Shown: piece after piece, positions 46,873 to 59,100 of the stretch
Numbering within the stretch: the first letter of the stretch is position 1
Layout: each line of letters begins with the position of its first letter
Source of the DNA: Serpula lacrymans var. lacrymans S7.9
Lineage: Eukaryota; Basidiomycota; Agaricomycetes; Boletales; Serpulaceae
DNA length: 64,000 nucleotides
Reading direction: 5' to 3'
Assembly (NCBI RefSeq): GCF_000218685.1
Contig: NW_006763292.1
Coordinates: forward strand, 1,509,685 to 1,573,684
Notes under the pieces: generated by a model
Database searches by the model: none
Told to the model about the DNA's origin: nothing
What the model saw: only the letters and a program-made list of their open reading frames with translations
Made by a program: the position numbers and the translations under genes

Positions 46873-47042
46873 TGAAGTTGACCAGCCTATGAGAAAGTAA
46901 ACAGAGAATCAAGTATAACAGAGAAGTGAAAATTTACCCACAGAGTTTAGGGCAGGCATTCTGGTCAGAATACAAATAATTCCTGACAATACCTCTGAGG
47001 ATTGCTGAAAAATGGTGTATTTATGCAAAGGTCCTCATGGCT

Positions 47043-48363
47043 TCATTTTCCTGCCAGCCATTTCTATCAGCAGCCTATGAAACAAGTTCATTATCAGTAT
47101 GAAGTACTATTCATACACGTTTACCTTCATAATGAAGATTGAGATGAGTGATATTAGACGACCTAAAAATTGCAAAGTCCCCATGATTCAGCTCAATAAT
47201 AAGGCCTGTCTCAACCATCACAAGAGCTGCCCCCCTGAATGTTCTAATGGGGAGAACCAGGCAAAACTCCTGGTCCTTGCTGTCACGGTGAGCCTTTGTC
47301 TGTACGTTGATATTGATGACCAGTGAGAGGAAGGGGGAGGCTGGGGAGTTGTGGTTTTCTGGTAAGATGGACACAATTTGCTCGAGCATCTGGCACTCTT
47401 CAGGCAGGTGGGTTTGCATCTAATACATCAATGAGATGCCTATGAGAAAATATTGAGAACCACTTATAATACCATGTATCCAGTTGAACAGCCATTCAAA
47501 GATGACCTTGACGGATTGAAATATTTTCTGGTTGTCTTTGATGTCCTTGGAGATGTATGGGATCATCTGGCTGTGGTTGGTATGTACACAGCCAACTCTG
47601 TCAAGCATAGAAGGAGATATATCAGACGGAGCTTCATGACCCTATGGAGCGTCAGCAATAGGGAACATATTATAAATAAACAACTCCACCTTGGTACAGT
47701 GGCGGTTGTACCATGACAAGTGAAGTGCTTGAAAGGTAGAGTCAGCATCGACACAGGTGTTCTTCTCTGTCAATAGATCCGGGGTCCCAAACACTGCTAG
47801 TAGGTTGTCTGTAAGAGAATTTTGTATTTTTGCTGGAAGATTCGTGCAGATGAATGCCATTAGTGTCTCATCAGAGTTACAAATATCCACCAGGGAGCTT
47901 CAGACAAGTGTGAAATCAGCTATTGGAAATTTGTGAAAGACATACCTGGGAATAGCATCCATGGGGATACAAATGTAGGTATCATCAGATATCTTCATTC
48001 CTTCTTTGTAGTGCTTGCGGAGCTGACAACAAATAAGCTATTATATGTATTATATCATACTAAAGATGAATTACATACCTGTGATTGCAAATCATGTACG
48101 TCATTAACTCTGTTGCCCTTCTCAGCACGCTCTTGTTCACACTCCATCCAGATATTGTTGGCTTGATGATCATGCTATGCTTGAAAATGCTTATTTTGAG
48201 GCAGTAATCGGTCATAGGCGGTGCGTATGACTATCTTCTCCTTTTCTGCGCCTTTTTGCTGAACAGTTGGATGTCCATCTTCACCATCATCTTCTGAAGA
48301 TTCCAGATAGTCTTGTGAATCTGATAGAGGAGGGCTGTAAGGTCTAGGGAGGAAAAATGCCAT
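47043..48363 (-). pseudogene. TET/JBP-like 2OG-Fe(II) oxygenase pseudogene
   Basis: Exons at about 48079-48363, 47946-48022 and 47043-47898 join through GT-AG introns in one frame. The last exon has the double-stranded beta-helix signature: HxD in TKAHRDSKDQ (about 47220) and the distal His and Arg in THLNLHYEGKR, with GALVMVETGLIIEL between them. This arrangement resembles the expanded TET/JBP-like oxygenases of mushrooms, known to travel with transposons and in other members to oxidise 5-methylcytosine. In-frame stops at about 48175, 47642 and 47420, and two near 47075-47110, make it a pseudogene. Assignment is by motif memory; a related non-TET 2OG oxygenase is possible. Confidence 0.58.
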
Positions 48364-49840
48364 TGGCGCAAGGAGCTCATAGCCAAGCTAATGGAGCGGG
48401 ATAGGCGGGTTAAGGCTGGCGTCAACGGTAGTATCTTAACATGACACCCAATGTTGAGCATTTTGGTGTAGTGTAAAATTGCTGCATGGTTCCTGACTGA
48501 AATATTAGCCAAACAATATTCTTTGCCATAGGATAGGTCAAACTCACCGGGGATGGGAGATTGTAGAAGGTTGGCCAAATCCCATGGCAGGGTGCCCTCC
48601 ATTCCGGAGATGGACACCCTGAGACCAAGTCCTGCCACCAGAATCAGTATATAGACTGACCCGCCTCCGGCGATTGCAGCAAATTTACTGCCAATCAAAT
48701 GCCAGTCTTGAAAAGTTTGTTTGCTGGGCTTTGTGGGGAGATGTGAGACTTCTGTATTGTAAATACCGTTGAGAGACTGTTAGGTACGGAGTTTAATGCT
48801 AGAGAAAGTGTAGTGTACTAGATTAAATTCATCAGATGCTAACGGATATCAAAATGACTCACCTCTGACATTTTGTCATCAGCTGCATGTAGTTTATCAT
48901 TAACAGGAAGTTGAGGCAAATGTCCTTCCCATTAATACCCCTACCCCTCTGCACTACGGAACCCAAGCTCTCATCCAGATACTCACTCCCCTACATTGCT
49001 GACTTTACACTATCAATCCAAACACTGGGGTTATGGATGTCCGAGTCCCAGTGCGCAGACGCCAAAGTTGTGATGATAGCATTGACATTCTCGCCAGAGT
49101 TGAGCCAAGGATTGGCTCGTCTTCTCCAAACACCACCACAATCTCTCCTCAACAATGCAAACGAGACACCCCCCTCAGACACGGCTGTTTGGACTTGGCC
49201 GGTTCATTAGATCCCCCACTATTTTTGCAAAGGTAACATTGCTTTTTTTTGTAGGCTATGGCGTGTTGCTGATGGCGATGACACTGTTGATACTGCTGGT
49301 GCTGTGACACTTGGACATCTCTCATCCAAATGGTGTTGACTACTAGTCCTCTTTGGCACAACTTACTGAGAAGGTGGTGATCCCATATCTCCCTGAGGCA
49401 GTGAGAAGCTGGACATGGATCGTTGTGAAGGAGTGGCAATGAGAGGCGATGGCAGCAAGGATGTGCAAGCATAAGGCAGGGAGACATCAATGGGCGCATT
49501 TATGGAAGCAGGAAGAGCAGGGTTCTAATTCGCTGATGGAGACTGCCAGGGCAGGAGGCCATCCCACAGGTGTGTTGCATTCAAGTTCTCTATGCCACCA
49601 GGATAGGTCATATTTTGACTTGCCACCCAGGTGGAAAGCTCCTGTTGAGGGATAGGAATGTGAGCTTGCTCACCTTGACCCATAGAGGATGCTGAAGATG
49701 TTGAAGTCATTGAAGATCCATAGGCAACCAGTGCAGACAGGTTTGAGCGGAAATTGATGAGGTTTGGTGGTAAGTTTTGGCTGTTGTTGAGCAAATGAAG
49801 CAGTAGCTCCAAGTTGTGAGTATGCATATCAAGAACACGG
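48364..49840 (-). other. Minus-strand coding remnants upstream of the oxygenase
   Basis: Open stretches at 48231-48698 and 48991-49182 (with HWDSDIHNPSVWIDSVKSAM) look protein-like and may be the N-terminal exons of the oxygenase gene or of a neighbour. I could not connect them with splice sites, and no domain is visible. Confidence 0.3.
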
Positions 49841-52800
49841 AGCAATACCTTGGTGTTGGATATGGATAATCTCATTTCTGGGACATACCGCCAAAACCCC
49901 GCTATGGATGCCAATTGTCCTGCCAACATCCAAATATGGGATGAGCTCAAGCACCTGCACACTTCCCTGTTACAGCTGCAATTTGTGACAGGTAAGTCCT
50001 GAAAAAGTAATATCTGATTTTTTGAGTTATTTCAAGTGCAATACGGAACTCCCTCTGCAGATGGCAAAGGAAAATAAAGAAGGGATGGCAAATTACCAGG
50101 TGCATCTTTCCTTCACCTTGCTGCTGGATATACTATTCTCATTTGTCTTTCTGAAACAGCTTCATGCCAGAGATGTCTACTATGTCCACATCTATCACTG
50201 CCATATCTCCTAACACTTTGGTAAGTCCTTTGTTGATCACATTGCACCTGGATAGGCTTATAAACCCACTCTGATAGCTGCCGCTGCACCACGCCTTTCA
50301 CCCATCCAAAGGTATTTTTGCCGTATCTTACTTTGCTGCTCCACACCAACTACCTGGCCTTTGTCTCCTCACTGTCTAGTTCAGCAGGTTTGTTATGAAG
50401 GGCCCAAAACAATATTTCCATAGGTTTATGGACCCTCTTTTGAAGAAGGAGGCTGCACCCCTGAAAGCCTACTGTGCACTGGAGGATTTTCTTTTGGTAA
50501 TTTTCCCTTTATCTCACATTTTTACAGGTCAATATGGGACAGAAGCCATGCTACACAACATGCTGGCTTTTCCGTGTAGCGAAGGTTATTACAGCTCCAA
50601 GGATTCTTCCTGGACAACAACAAGTGGTTGTCCGGACTTTACCAAACTGTGGAGTCCAGGAGCCAAGGAGGAGTGTGCTACATTTCTCAACAACATTGTT
50701 TTGAAGGTTGACTCTGCGTTACCAAGTGGTACAGCTGCTGCCTTGCAATGGTGGACTGCCACCAACTCAGTACATTCAGTAGAGGGTGGTGGCGGCAGAT
50801 GGCGACCCAACTTGGTCTTGATAAGCGCTAGCTCTGATAACCCCACCAACCCCAAAGCCCTTTTGCCAGCAAATTGGAGGAGTGTCCATGCATTAGCTGA
50901 ACTCACGGACAGGGAGAAGAACTCGGTCCCCCTCCATGAGCAGCTTTTTCAGCTAATGGGGTGGGCTTCATTCCTCAGAGCTGCAAAAGATTGCCTGCTC
51001 CATATCTTGGGCTTTGCTTTACGTGGAGCATCATTTACTCTTCTATGCATAGATCAAGGTGGTTCTATCATAACATTTGAACTTGATCTCCACCAACAGC
51101 CACTTTTATTCTTACATGTCATTTTGGGCTTTACTCACAGCACGGATGTAACAGCCAAGAGTTTGTTACTCTGGCGCACAACTCAGACAAAGCTATAAAG
51201 GTAGTGAGGGGGAGTGGTTACCCTTAGAATAGGACCAAGTTAGTTGTGGGTAAACAACAGGAGGATTCGCTGAGGAGTCGCCTGGATCTATTGGTTATTT
51301 ATACTACTATAGGTTGTTTGTACATGTGTACTATACAGTTGATGGGGGCAGTGGCTGATGATGTCATAGGGCACAGCCCATGTGACCAGCTCCACTATGT
51401 GAGATACTTTGTAGCTAAAAATAAAGAAAGGCAGTGCAGCGCGAGAAGGTGGAGTTTGAACGAAATGGAAAGTGCCACATGGCACAGTGTGTGAAAACTG
51501 CAGATGAAATTTAAAGGTCCAAAAATTGTGTATCGTAACAACAGATGTTTGTATGGGGTATGATGCAACAGCTAGCACAACCCACGTCAAGACATCAGTG
51601 CTTGGTGAGCTCAAAATATAGTGCACCTTGTTCATCTCAGACAGCATTCATGGACATGGCACACTAGTCCATTGAGCTCAAGTCCCTGTTTTTGCTGATT
51701 TCACTTCCCCTCAAATTTCCCGCTTTAAAGGCATCAATATCATTGTCAAAGACATCTGGCATGATGTTTGCCGACTACTCACGGAGGGTACAATTGTGCA
51801 CTTACTTGAGGCCAAAGGCGTTAAAGGCATACCTAGGTTTATTAGTGAGGAGAAGGTCCAAGCTTCAAGGCAGTGGAGTGAGGGAATAGATGGTCAGCCG
51901 CCCCCGCAGCACAATTGTACATGCAACATCTGCAATTCTCTCAATACCATTGAGATCAAAGTCAAGGAGAGGAACGCAGCTCTGGCGGATCCCTGTCAGC
52001 CATATCAGCTTTAAGCACACGTCTGTTCTACCACTACTCCAGCTGGTGCTCTTATCATGGACTTCAACTGTTTGGAGGAGCTTCCAGTCATTACAATTGA
52101 TCATATCACAAGTCAGTCAACTAACTAAACATTATACCTGCCCTGCCAATAACACTATTTATCCTCTGCAAGCTATTCCTTTCCAGTCAGGATCTTGTAC
52201 TGTGATGGTTTTACAAGTAATTCACTCATTGTTGACCAAGCAGACTTGGACTGGCCTCCCTTGCAGGTCAAACCAGGCCATAAGCCTCCTCATAAGGGCA
52301 TTCATTGAGGACTGCTTGGAGACTGGGGTTTTGCTGTCATCATCCCAGTGGTAGAAGATGGGAAATCTCAGTGAGATGAAGAACCTGTCAAAGAATCAGA
52401 GGACATATTTGATGAGGCGTCTTCCGAAGCTTCTGAAGAGTCGAATCCTACATACCACGACTGCCAAGCCAAGATATTGGACGCCATGTTGAAAAAGGTG
52501 GTGCAGCAACAAGACATAATTCAACAGGCCCAGACCTCCTTTTCCAGCACCTCAATACGCAGCCATAATGTTCTAGGATGGGAAATAGAGGTTGCATTAG
52601 GTACTGCTCATGAGACCTTTGAGGGCTTGGCAGGCCAGGGGTGGGCAGTGGATAATGGAAACCACATACTTGAACGCATGATAAGCTGACGCTTCTTGAA
52701 GCTATCATCTGCAATGACTGATTCTGTTTTTTGCTCAGGGTACAGAGCCATTCATGGCTGTAGAAATACAGAACACTCAACCTGGAGAGCCCATCCAGCA

Positions 52801-53422
52801 TGCAGCTCACCATGATCTCGAGTCATTCTATTATATTATTCTAGCTATATGTGCGTTACTGGAGCAGCCCTACCAATTTAAGGTAGCAACATTCATGGAG
52901 CAAGAGGTCATCAGGAAATGGCTCAACCCTGAATTGGACAACAAGTTTACTCGTGTTGATGTGGACCATCATAAATTTACAATGTTTAGCAAGGCCGATA
53001 ACCTCCGTAGTTTTCTCAACGGACATATTTCACACTATTTTGTGTTTATCGTCCTCTACCTTGAACGACTGTGCAGCACAATTTTTGGTTCAGCAATATT
53101 TGTTCCTGAAAGATTTGTCAAACTTGGCCCTGCCCCCTTCTTTGTGTTGACTCCTACCACCCATACCTCAGTTTTGCAAATCCTCCTTGACACATTATGT
53201 GCTATACAAGGTAGCAAGAAGATGTGGAGAAAATTGAGACAGCCATTTGCAAGGCCAAAAGGGTTTGTACCTCACTTGGATCTCTGGTGCTCGAGTGATG
53301 ATAAATTCAAGTTCCTTGCTCCCCCACTTGTGATGTCGCATGCTGCAGGGGCCACCTGCAAGCTTAGTTACATGTCCAATGTGTACAGTTACTCGCAGAA
53401 GACTGAGCGCTATATATAATGT
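49841..53422 (+). pseudogene. FunK1-type fungal protein kinase pseudogene, split by a solo LTR
   Basis: An early exon at about 49860-49991 ends in a GTAAGT donor. The main open part is 50395-51146 (WRPNLVLISASSDNP, WRSVHALAELTDREKNS, CIDQGGSIITFELDL). It is followed across the LTR (51147-51540) by MGYDAT and NIIVKDIWHDVCRLLTEG, and finally by 52740-53422 with GTEPFMAVEI and HHDLESFYYIILAICAL. The order 'GYD.T', 'V.K', 'G..PFMA.E', 'HDLES.Y' is that of FunK1 kinases, an expanded mushroom-specific family. Stops (for example after GELKI), frameshifts around 52010-52500 and the LTR show it is dead. The usual HRD catalytic loop could not be found intact. Confidence 0.65.
51147..51540 (-). mobile_element. 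Solo gypsy LTR in the FunK1 pseudogene
   Basis: A 394-bp LTR from TGTAACAGCCAAGAG to CGTAACA, flanked by ACGGA (51142-51146) and ACAGA (51541-51545), a 5-bp duplication with one mismatch. Confidence 0.86.
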
Positions 53423-53746
53423 GCTACTACTTCGAGCCCTTGTGACTTTTAGTTTTGCATGCCTATTAAAGGTGCCAGGGGTGCCCGGAGGGCGATGCTA
53501 TTTATTTTTTAATGTCTTAAAATCAGTATTAAGTAAGCACTGCTAAGAGACAACTATCTGGATCCGAGATTACCGCTATGAGAAATTCGGCATCATCAGC
53601 GCCGATTCCTTTGAGCCCAGCGCCCGACCGCGCTCGGAAGTTCTTCATTTCTTCGGTGATTCAAGTTTCTGCTTATAAGTAGGAGACTTACAATCGGCCA
53701 AAAACCTCTGATTCGAACTAGTATCAAAGCCAGAGTATTTGTAGAC
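53423..53746. other. RPD3 upstream region
   Basis: The presumed promoter of RPD3. No TATA box or other element stands out; the stretch 53610-53645 is GC-richer than its surroundings. Confidence 0.4.
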
Positions 53747-56000
53747 ATGTCGGAAAAAATGGTTCCTCTAGATGGAGAAACACAAAAGAAACGAGTGGTG
53801 TGTACCTTTTTTTATTTTTCAGAAATTTTCCCAGTCAATCGACGCTGGTCTCCAGTGCTACTTCTTTGATTCAGACATAGGTGGATTTCATTATGGTCCT
53901 GGACACCCGTAGGTGTACCACCCTACTTCGATTAATCATACCTTTACGCTGAGCCTGTATAGAATGAAACCGACAAGAATACGAATGTGCCACTCACTCG
54001 TTATGAACTATGGCCTTTATAAAAAGATGGAAATTTTTGTTAGTATACTATCCTTGTGAGTGAATGGCCTAACATCATATTATTTATCGTAGAGAGCGAA
54101 GCCTGCTACAAAGCGGGAAATGACACAGTTCCACTCGGATGAATATGTTGAATTCCTCAGTCGCATCACCCCCAGCAATATGAATTCTTATATCAAAGAA
54201 CAGCACAAGTGTCAGTGCTCCCTCGCTGGGGAATGTCCTACCATTCTCTGATCCCGCGCTCAACATCTTCCTCAGATAATGTCGGTGACGACTGTCCTGT
54301 ATTCGATGGATTATTTGACTACTGTTCTATATCCGCTGGTGGTTCTATGGGTGAGGATCATTGCTTTATTCTAAGTTTTTATTCTCATGTAAGGTCGATC
54401 AAGAGGGTGCAGCTCGCCTTAGTCGGGATAAGTGTGATATCGCTGTCAATTGGGCGGGTGGTCTTCACCATGCTAAGAAAAGCGAAGCAAGTGGTTTCTG
54501 CTATGTTAATGGTTAAACTGGCCTTTCTCATATCATCCATTTTCGCTGACGCTCCAATTGCAGATATCGTATTGGGCATCCTTGAGCTCCTACGGTGAGC
54601 ACTTTAATGACCTGGTTCCTGCTGATTCCATTGTATCTCCAGATACCATACTAGAGTACTTTATGTTGATATCGACGTTCACCATGGGGATGGCGTAGAA
54701 GAAGCATTCTATGCTACTGATCGTGTAATGACTGTGAGTTTTCACAAATATGGAGAATATTTCCCAGGTACTGGGGAACTACGGGTATGTCTATTTGGTT
54801 ATGTTGAACAATATTTTTCCACTACAATCCACGCAGGATATTGGCATTGGCAAAGGGAAACATTATGCGCTCAACTTTCCCTTTCGGGATGGTGTTTCCG
54901 ATGAAAATTATAAAAATGTTTTCGAGCCAGTAAGCTCTGAAAGAAACCCCATCAACCATACTCTCCCTAACTATATGGCTAGATTATTGGTCAAGTAGTA
55001 GACTCGTATAGACCATCCGTTATTGTTTTGCAAAGTGGCACAGATTCGCTATCAGGAGACAAACTCGGTTGTCTAAATCTATCAATGCGAGGTAGGCTTC
55101 TTCGGCTGTACAATAATATTCGATTTAATTGTACTAGGCCATGCCAATTGTGTGAAGTTTATCAAGTCGTTCAACAAGCCACTATTGTTGCTAGGAGGTG
55201 GAGGTTACACGATGCGGAATGTCAGTCGGGCATGGGCTTATGAAACAGGTCTGGTCACTGGTGTCGAACTTGATCCTAGTATGCCCATTCCTCTTTCCGT
55301 ATTGATAAGCTCTAAACCTGGACCGTAGGGATACCTATCAACGAATATTACGAATATTTTGGCCCAGACTATGAACTAGATGTTAAAGCATCGAACACAG
55401 AGGATCTGAATACACCAGAATATCTGGAACGGGTCAAAAACATCATTATGGATAACTTGAGGCATCTGAGAGGACCCCCAAGTGTTCAATTGACAGGTCA
55501 GTCCCGCCCCAACTGAATAACACTGACTGTCCAGTCCTAACTCTGTTGCAGATATTCCGAGGATACCTGTGGATGACTTTATGGATGATATCGATAGAGA
55601 TGAAGATCTTACATCGCAGGATATTGATATTCGGCGATCGTTGCGGCTACTAGATTCTCGAAGACAGGATGACGGAGAGTTGTCCGACTCCGACGACGAA
55701 GGAGAAGGTGGACGAAGGAATCATATTCGACATGATGAGCGTGATAGCCCAAGTAGCAGAAGCAGGTCTAGCTGTCGGGAGAACATGGGTGGTCGGAAGT
55801 TTGGTATTGGTGTCGGTATAATGACTTCTGGTCAAGCCGGCTCTACTCATGGCGCAGGACCCAGTGGGTATACAACTGCCATCCCTGTGATGGCCGGATA
55901 TACCAATGAGGACCTGATGGACATCGATGATGACTTGGACAACGAGGAGAGCCATGCAGTCACTGGTGGTACTGTTCATTTCTGTGGGTCAGAGAAATGA
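53747..56000 (+). CDS. RPD3: Class I histone deacetylase, Rpd3/HDAC1 type
   Basis: A zinc-dependent lysine deacetylase, the catalytic subunit of Sin3-type nuclear repressor complexes. Thirteen exons read in one frame: 53747-53797, 53856-53908, 53963-54038, 54093-54210, 54276-54350, 54404-54511, 54564-54594, 54643-54784, 54837-54929, 54983-55091, 55138-55278, 55329-55496 and 55552-56000. They give 537 residues, and all introns are GT-AG and about 45-66 nt. Motifs in order are [38 protein letters not shown] (active-site His pair), [17 protein letters not shown] (zinc-binding Asp/His), [37 protein letters not shown] and [12 protein letters not shown]. The C-terminal tail is acidic, then Ser/Arg- and Gly-rich ([12 protein letters not shown]), as in fungal Rpd3. 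No damage is seen. An inverted-repeat transposon lies 180 bp downstream. Confidence 0.95.
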
Positions 56001-56179
56001 CTCAAGACGTGAAGATTTGTTTTCAAAGTATGAAGTTTATGCATATTATGGTATCTTTAAAGTGAGAGGTTCATATATATACCATTTCTTATCTCTCAGT
56101 CCTTGATAATTACATGGAAGCAACTTTGAGTGCATTTGAGTGCAGATAGTACACAATTTCCTGGTCCCGCAGTGACCAG

Positions 56180-59100
56180 CACAGGGGGAAAATACTAATT
56201 TTTCCTCAGATAAAATTGTAATAAAGGTATGTGCAAAGACAAAATAGATACACACATTTTCTCAAGGTAAAATCGTAATAAAATATAAAATTATTGCTTG
56301 AATTTACTACTTTTATCTCATGATACAACCATGAGGAATATTTGACCTCAATTATCCTCATTCTCACAAGAAAATATTATGCATAGAATCAGATCAATCT
56401 GATTGTTCCCAAATTTTAGTTAGACTTATTTTGCTGAGAAAGTAGTGACAAAAAGGCAAGAAATTTCAGGCTTTATCTCTTTGTAACAATGTAGATCTTT
56501 TTCTCTTTTCTTCATAATTTTTCTCCATAATAAATTTTGAATTTTCAGTCAAAAAAAAAACAGTTCAAATCTCAATATAAAATAAAATGTAAGGAGATAA
56601 AACATGTCATATGCAGACTTCTTTGTTTGATGATGTTACACTCAGATTAATTTTAATTTTACCTTGCAAAAAAACTTTGAATTTTATCAGCTTGAGGATC
56701 CAGTAAACATTGCTACTACATTTCAAAAGCAATTGTATTTTTTCTGCTTTTTAAATACATATTATCTAAAATATTTTCTCAGTATTATGGCCTTCTCTTT
56801 TGTGTAAATATGGAGGTTATATATATAATGTTTCTTTTATTTTTAAAGATTTTTCACATATGAAAAAATGATACTATGAATAGCTTTTTTTTCCAGAAAA
56901 AATTCTGGAAAAATATGATTGCAACACTTGTCACTACTCTCAACTCATGATCGACTGTTGATTCCGGGCAATCATCAGTAGCATAGTTGAGTCAACAACC
57001 AACAATCAACATCAACAGGCAACAGTGTTACAATATGTTTACAGTTTTAATTGCATTTTTTCTACCATTATAATTTTCATTGTATATCTGATGTTCTTCA
57101 CAATGTATATTACATTTTCTCAAAATGTATTTATCATATAATATTGCTGTGCAGGTAAGTAGACATTTAAGGTTGTATGAATGGTCTCAGATGCCCCTGA
57201 CAGTAGTCTTTAAGTGGGCTGAGGTACCCTGAAGCTCCAGAACAGTCTCCAAGCAAGCTGAGGTGCTCTGAAGATCCACCAAGCACTTTTGTTTGGGTGT
57301 TGATGATTTCAGATGCAGATACTTTGATTTATTCTTTGAGCAACTTAAAGCATTGTGAAGCTGCATGAAGCACCTCTGATCTTATCTGTGTTATTCATTT
57401 GCAGAAAAAAACTTGTTTTGGTTTGACTGTACTGTGCAGTCACTGTAATATATAGTCTAAATCCCATCTGGTGTCCTGTAGTTTGACATATAGAGGAATA
57501 CACAGGAGAATCCTATATCATGGAAGATGTGAGCCAGGCTAAGTTTCACAAAGAACTCAAAACCAATAGTGGTCTGTAAGCAAGCTGAGGTACTCTGAGG
57601 CTCTATAAGGTGCTTTTATAATGCAAATACTTTGAGAAAAAGAATTATGTATTTATCATATAATATTACTGTGCAAGTTAGTAGGCATTTAAGTTTGAAG
57701 TTGCAGATGCCCCCAACTGAGATAAAAGCCAGCAACAGAAAAGCCTACCTTGTAGATGCAGTGTCTGGCATGGTATTCATCATTAATAATATCTCCCAAC
57801 CCAGCTCTGCGCCCATTGATATTGGTTCTAGGAACACTAGCAATGCTGGTACCCCTAACACTGCTTTACTTGCCCTATCCATGGTGAGTCTCTCAACTAC
57901 TGACCTAGCTGAGTACAATGGCTTGCAGTGTCTGAACCTCTTGTTGCCAGTATCAACTGGGACACTCCTGATGTTGCATTGGCAGTTGTGCCTACTGATA
58001 TTCTAGCTAACAATGTCCTTGATGCTGCCTTTGCTCCCATTTTTCTGGATACTGGTGCCTCTGTGCACATTTCCAACTGTTGTCTGATTTTTGCTCTCTC
58101 TATCCCATCAACCCTTGCTCTGTTTCTGGAGCTAGTGGCTCTTCACACTTCCACTCATAGTGATTGTGTTGAATACTTACACCCTGATGACAAGGCTTGC
58201 ACTATGTGTCATACCTGCAATGCTCCACCACTCTGGGATGAATTTGTCTGTACCGCAAACTACCTCTCCGTCTGTATACTTTCTCACACATCCCCCCCAT
58301 ACTCTGTATGAAAATTGGTTTGAGAAATGCCCTGACATTTGACACTTGTATGAAATCAGATCTTGTGCTTTTGTGCTCATCTAAGACCACCATAATCCTA
58401 AGATCCCTAAATGCTTGTATGAATGTATACTGATTGGATATGACCCAGACTCTAAGGCTTACCACTACCACCATTGTGCCAGTGCCACACATTGCATCAT
58501 TTGTTCCTTCCATGTTCAATGTTGCAGAAGCAGTATAAAGCATTTTGTTTTCATACCCCAGTAGCCGAGCAAATAGGCAATAGGCAATGGCTTTTTTTTT
58601 ATAGAAATTCAGAGAGCTTCACTATGCCCCAGCTTGAACAGAGATAAACACAAGGACACTTTACACATCTTGAAACTCCCTCAGCTTGCTTGAATATGAG
58701 GGTAAATATACTTCACAAATCTTTACACTTCCTTAGCTTGGTTGAGGATTAAATTGGGGATGTTTCTTATGGCTTTGTGGTGCTTTACAATCCCCAAAGG
58801 AGAAAAAATAACATAATACTTTTACTCAAAGTATTTGCATTATAAAAGCACCTTATAGAGCCTCAGAGTACCTCAGCTTGCTTACAGACCACTATTGGTT
58901 TTGAGTTCTTTGTGAAACTTAGCCTGGCTCACATCTTCCATGATATAGGATTCTCCTGTGTATTCCTCTATATGTCAAACTACAGGACACCAGATGGGAT
59001 TTAGACTATATATTACAGTGACTGCACAGTACAGTCAAACCAAAACAAGTTTTTTTCTGCAAATGAATAACACAGATAAGATCAGAGGTGCTTCATGCAG

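Noticed and set aside
49525..49962. Minus-strand 145-codon open stretch as a gene
   Set aside because: The plus strand over its upper part reads as a FunK1-like exon with a GTAAGT donor at 49992, and the minus-strand stretch has no recognisable domain or start context.
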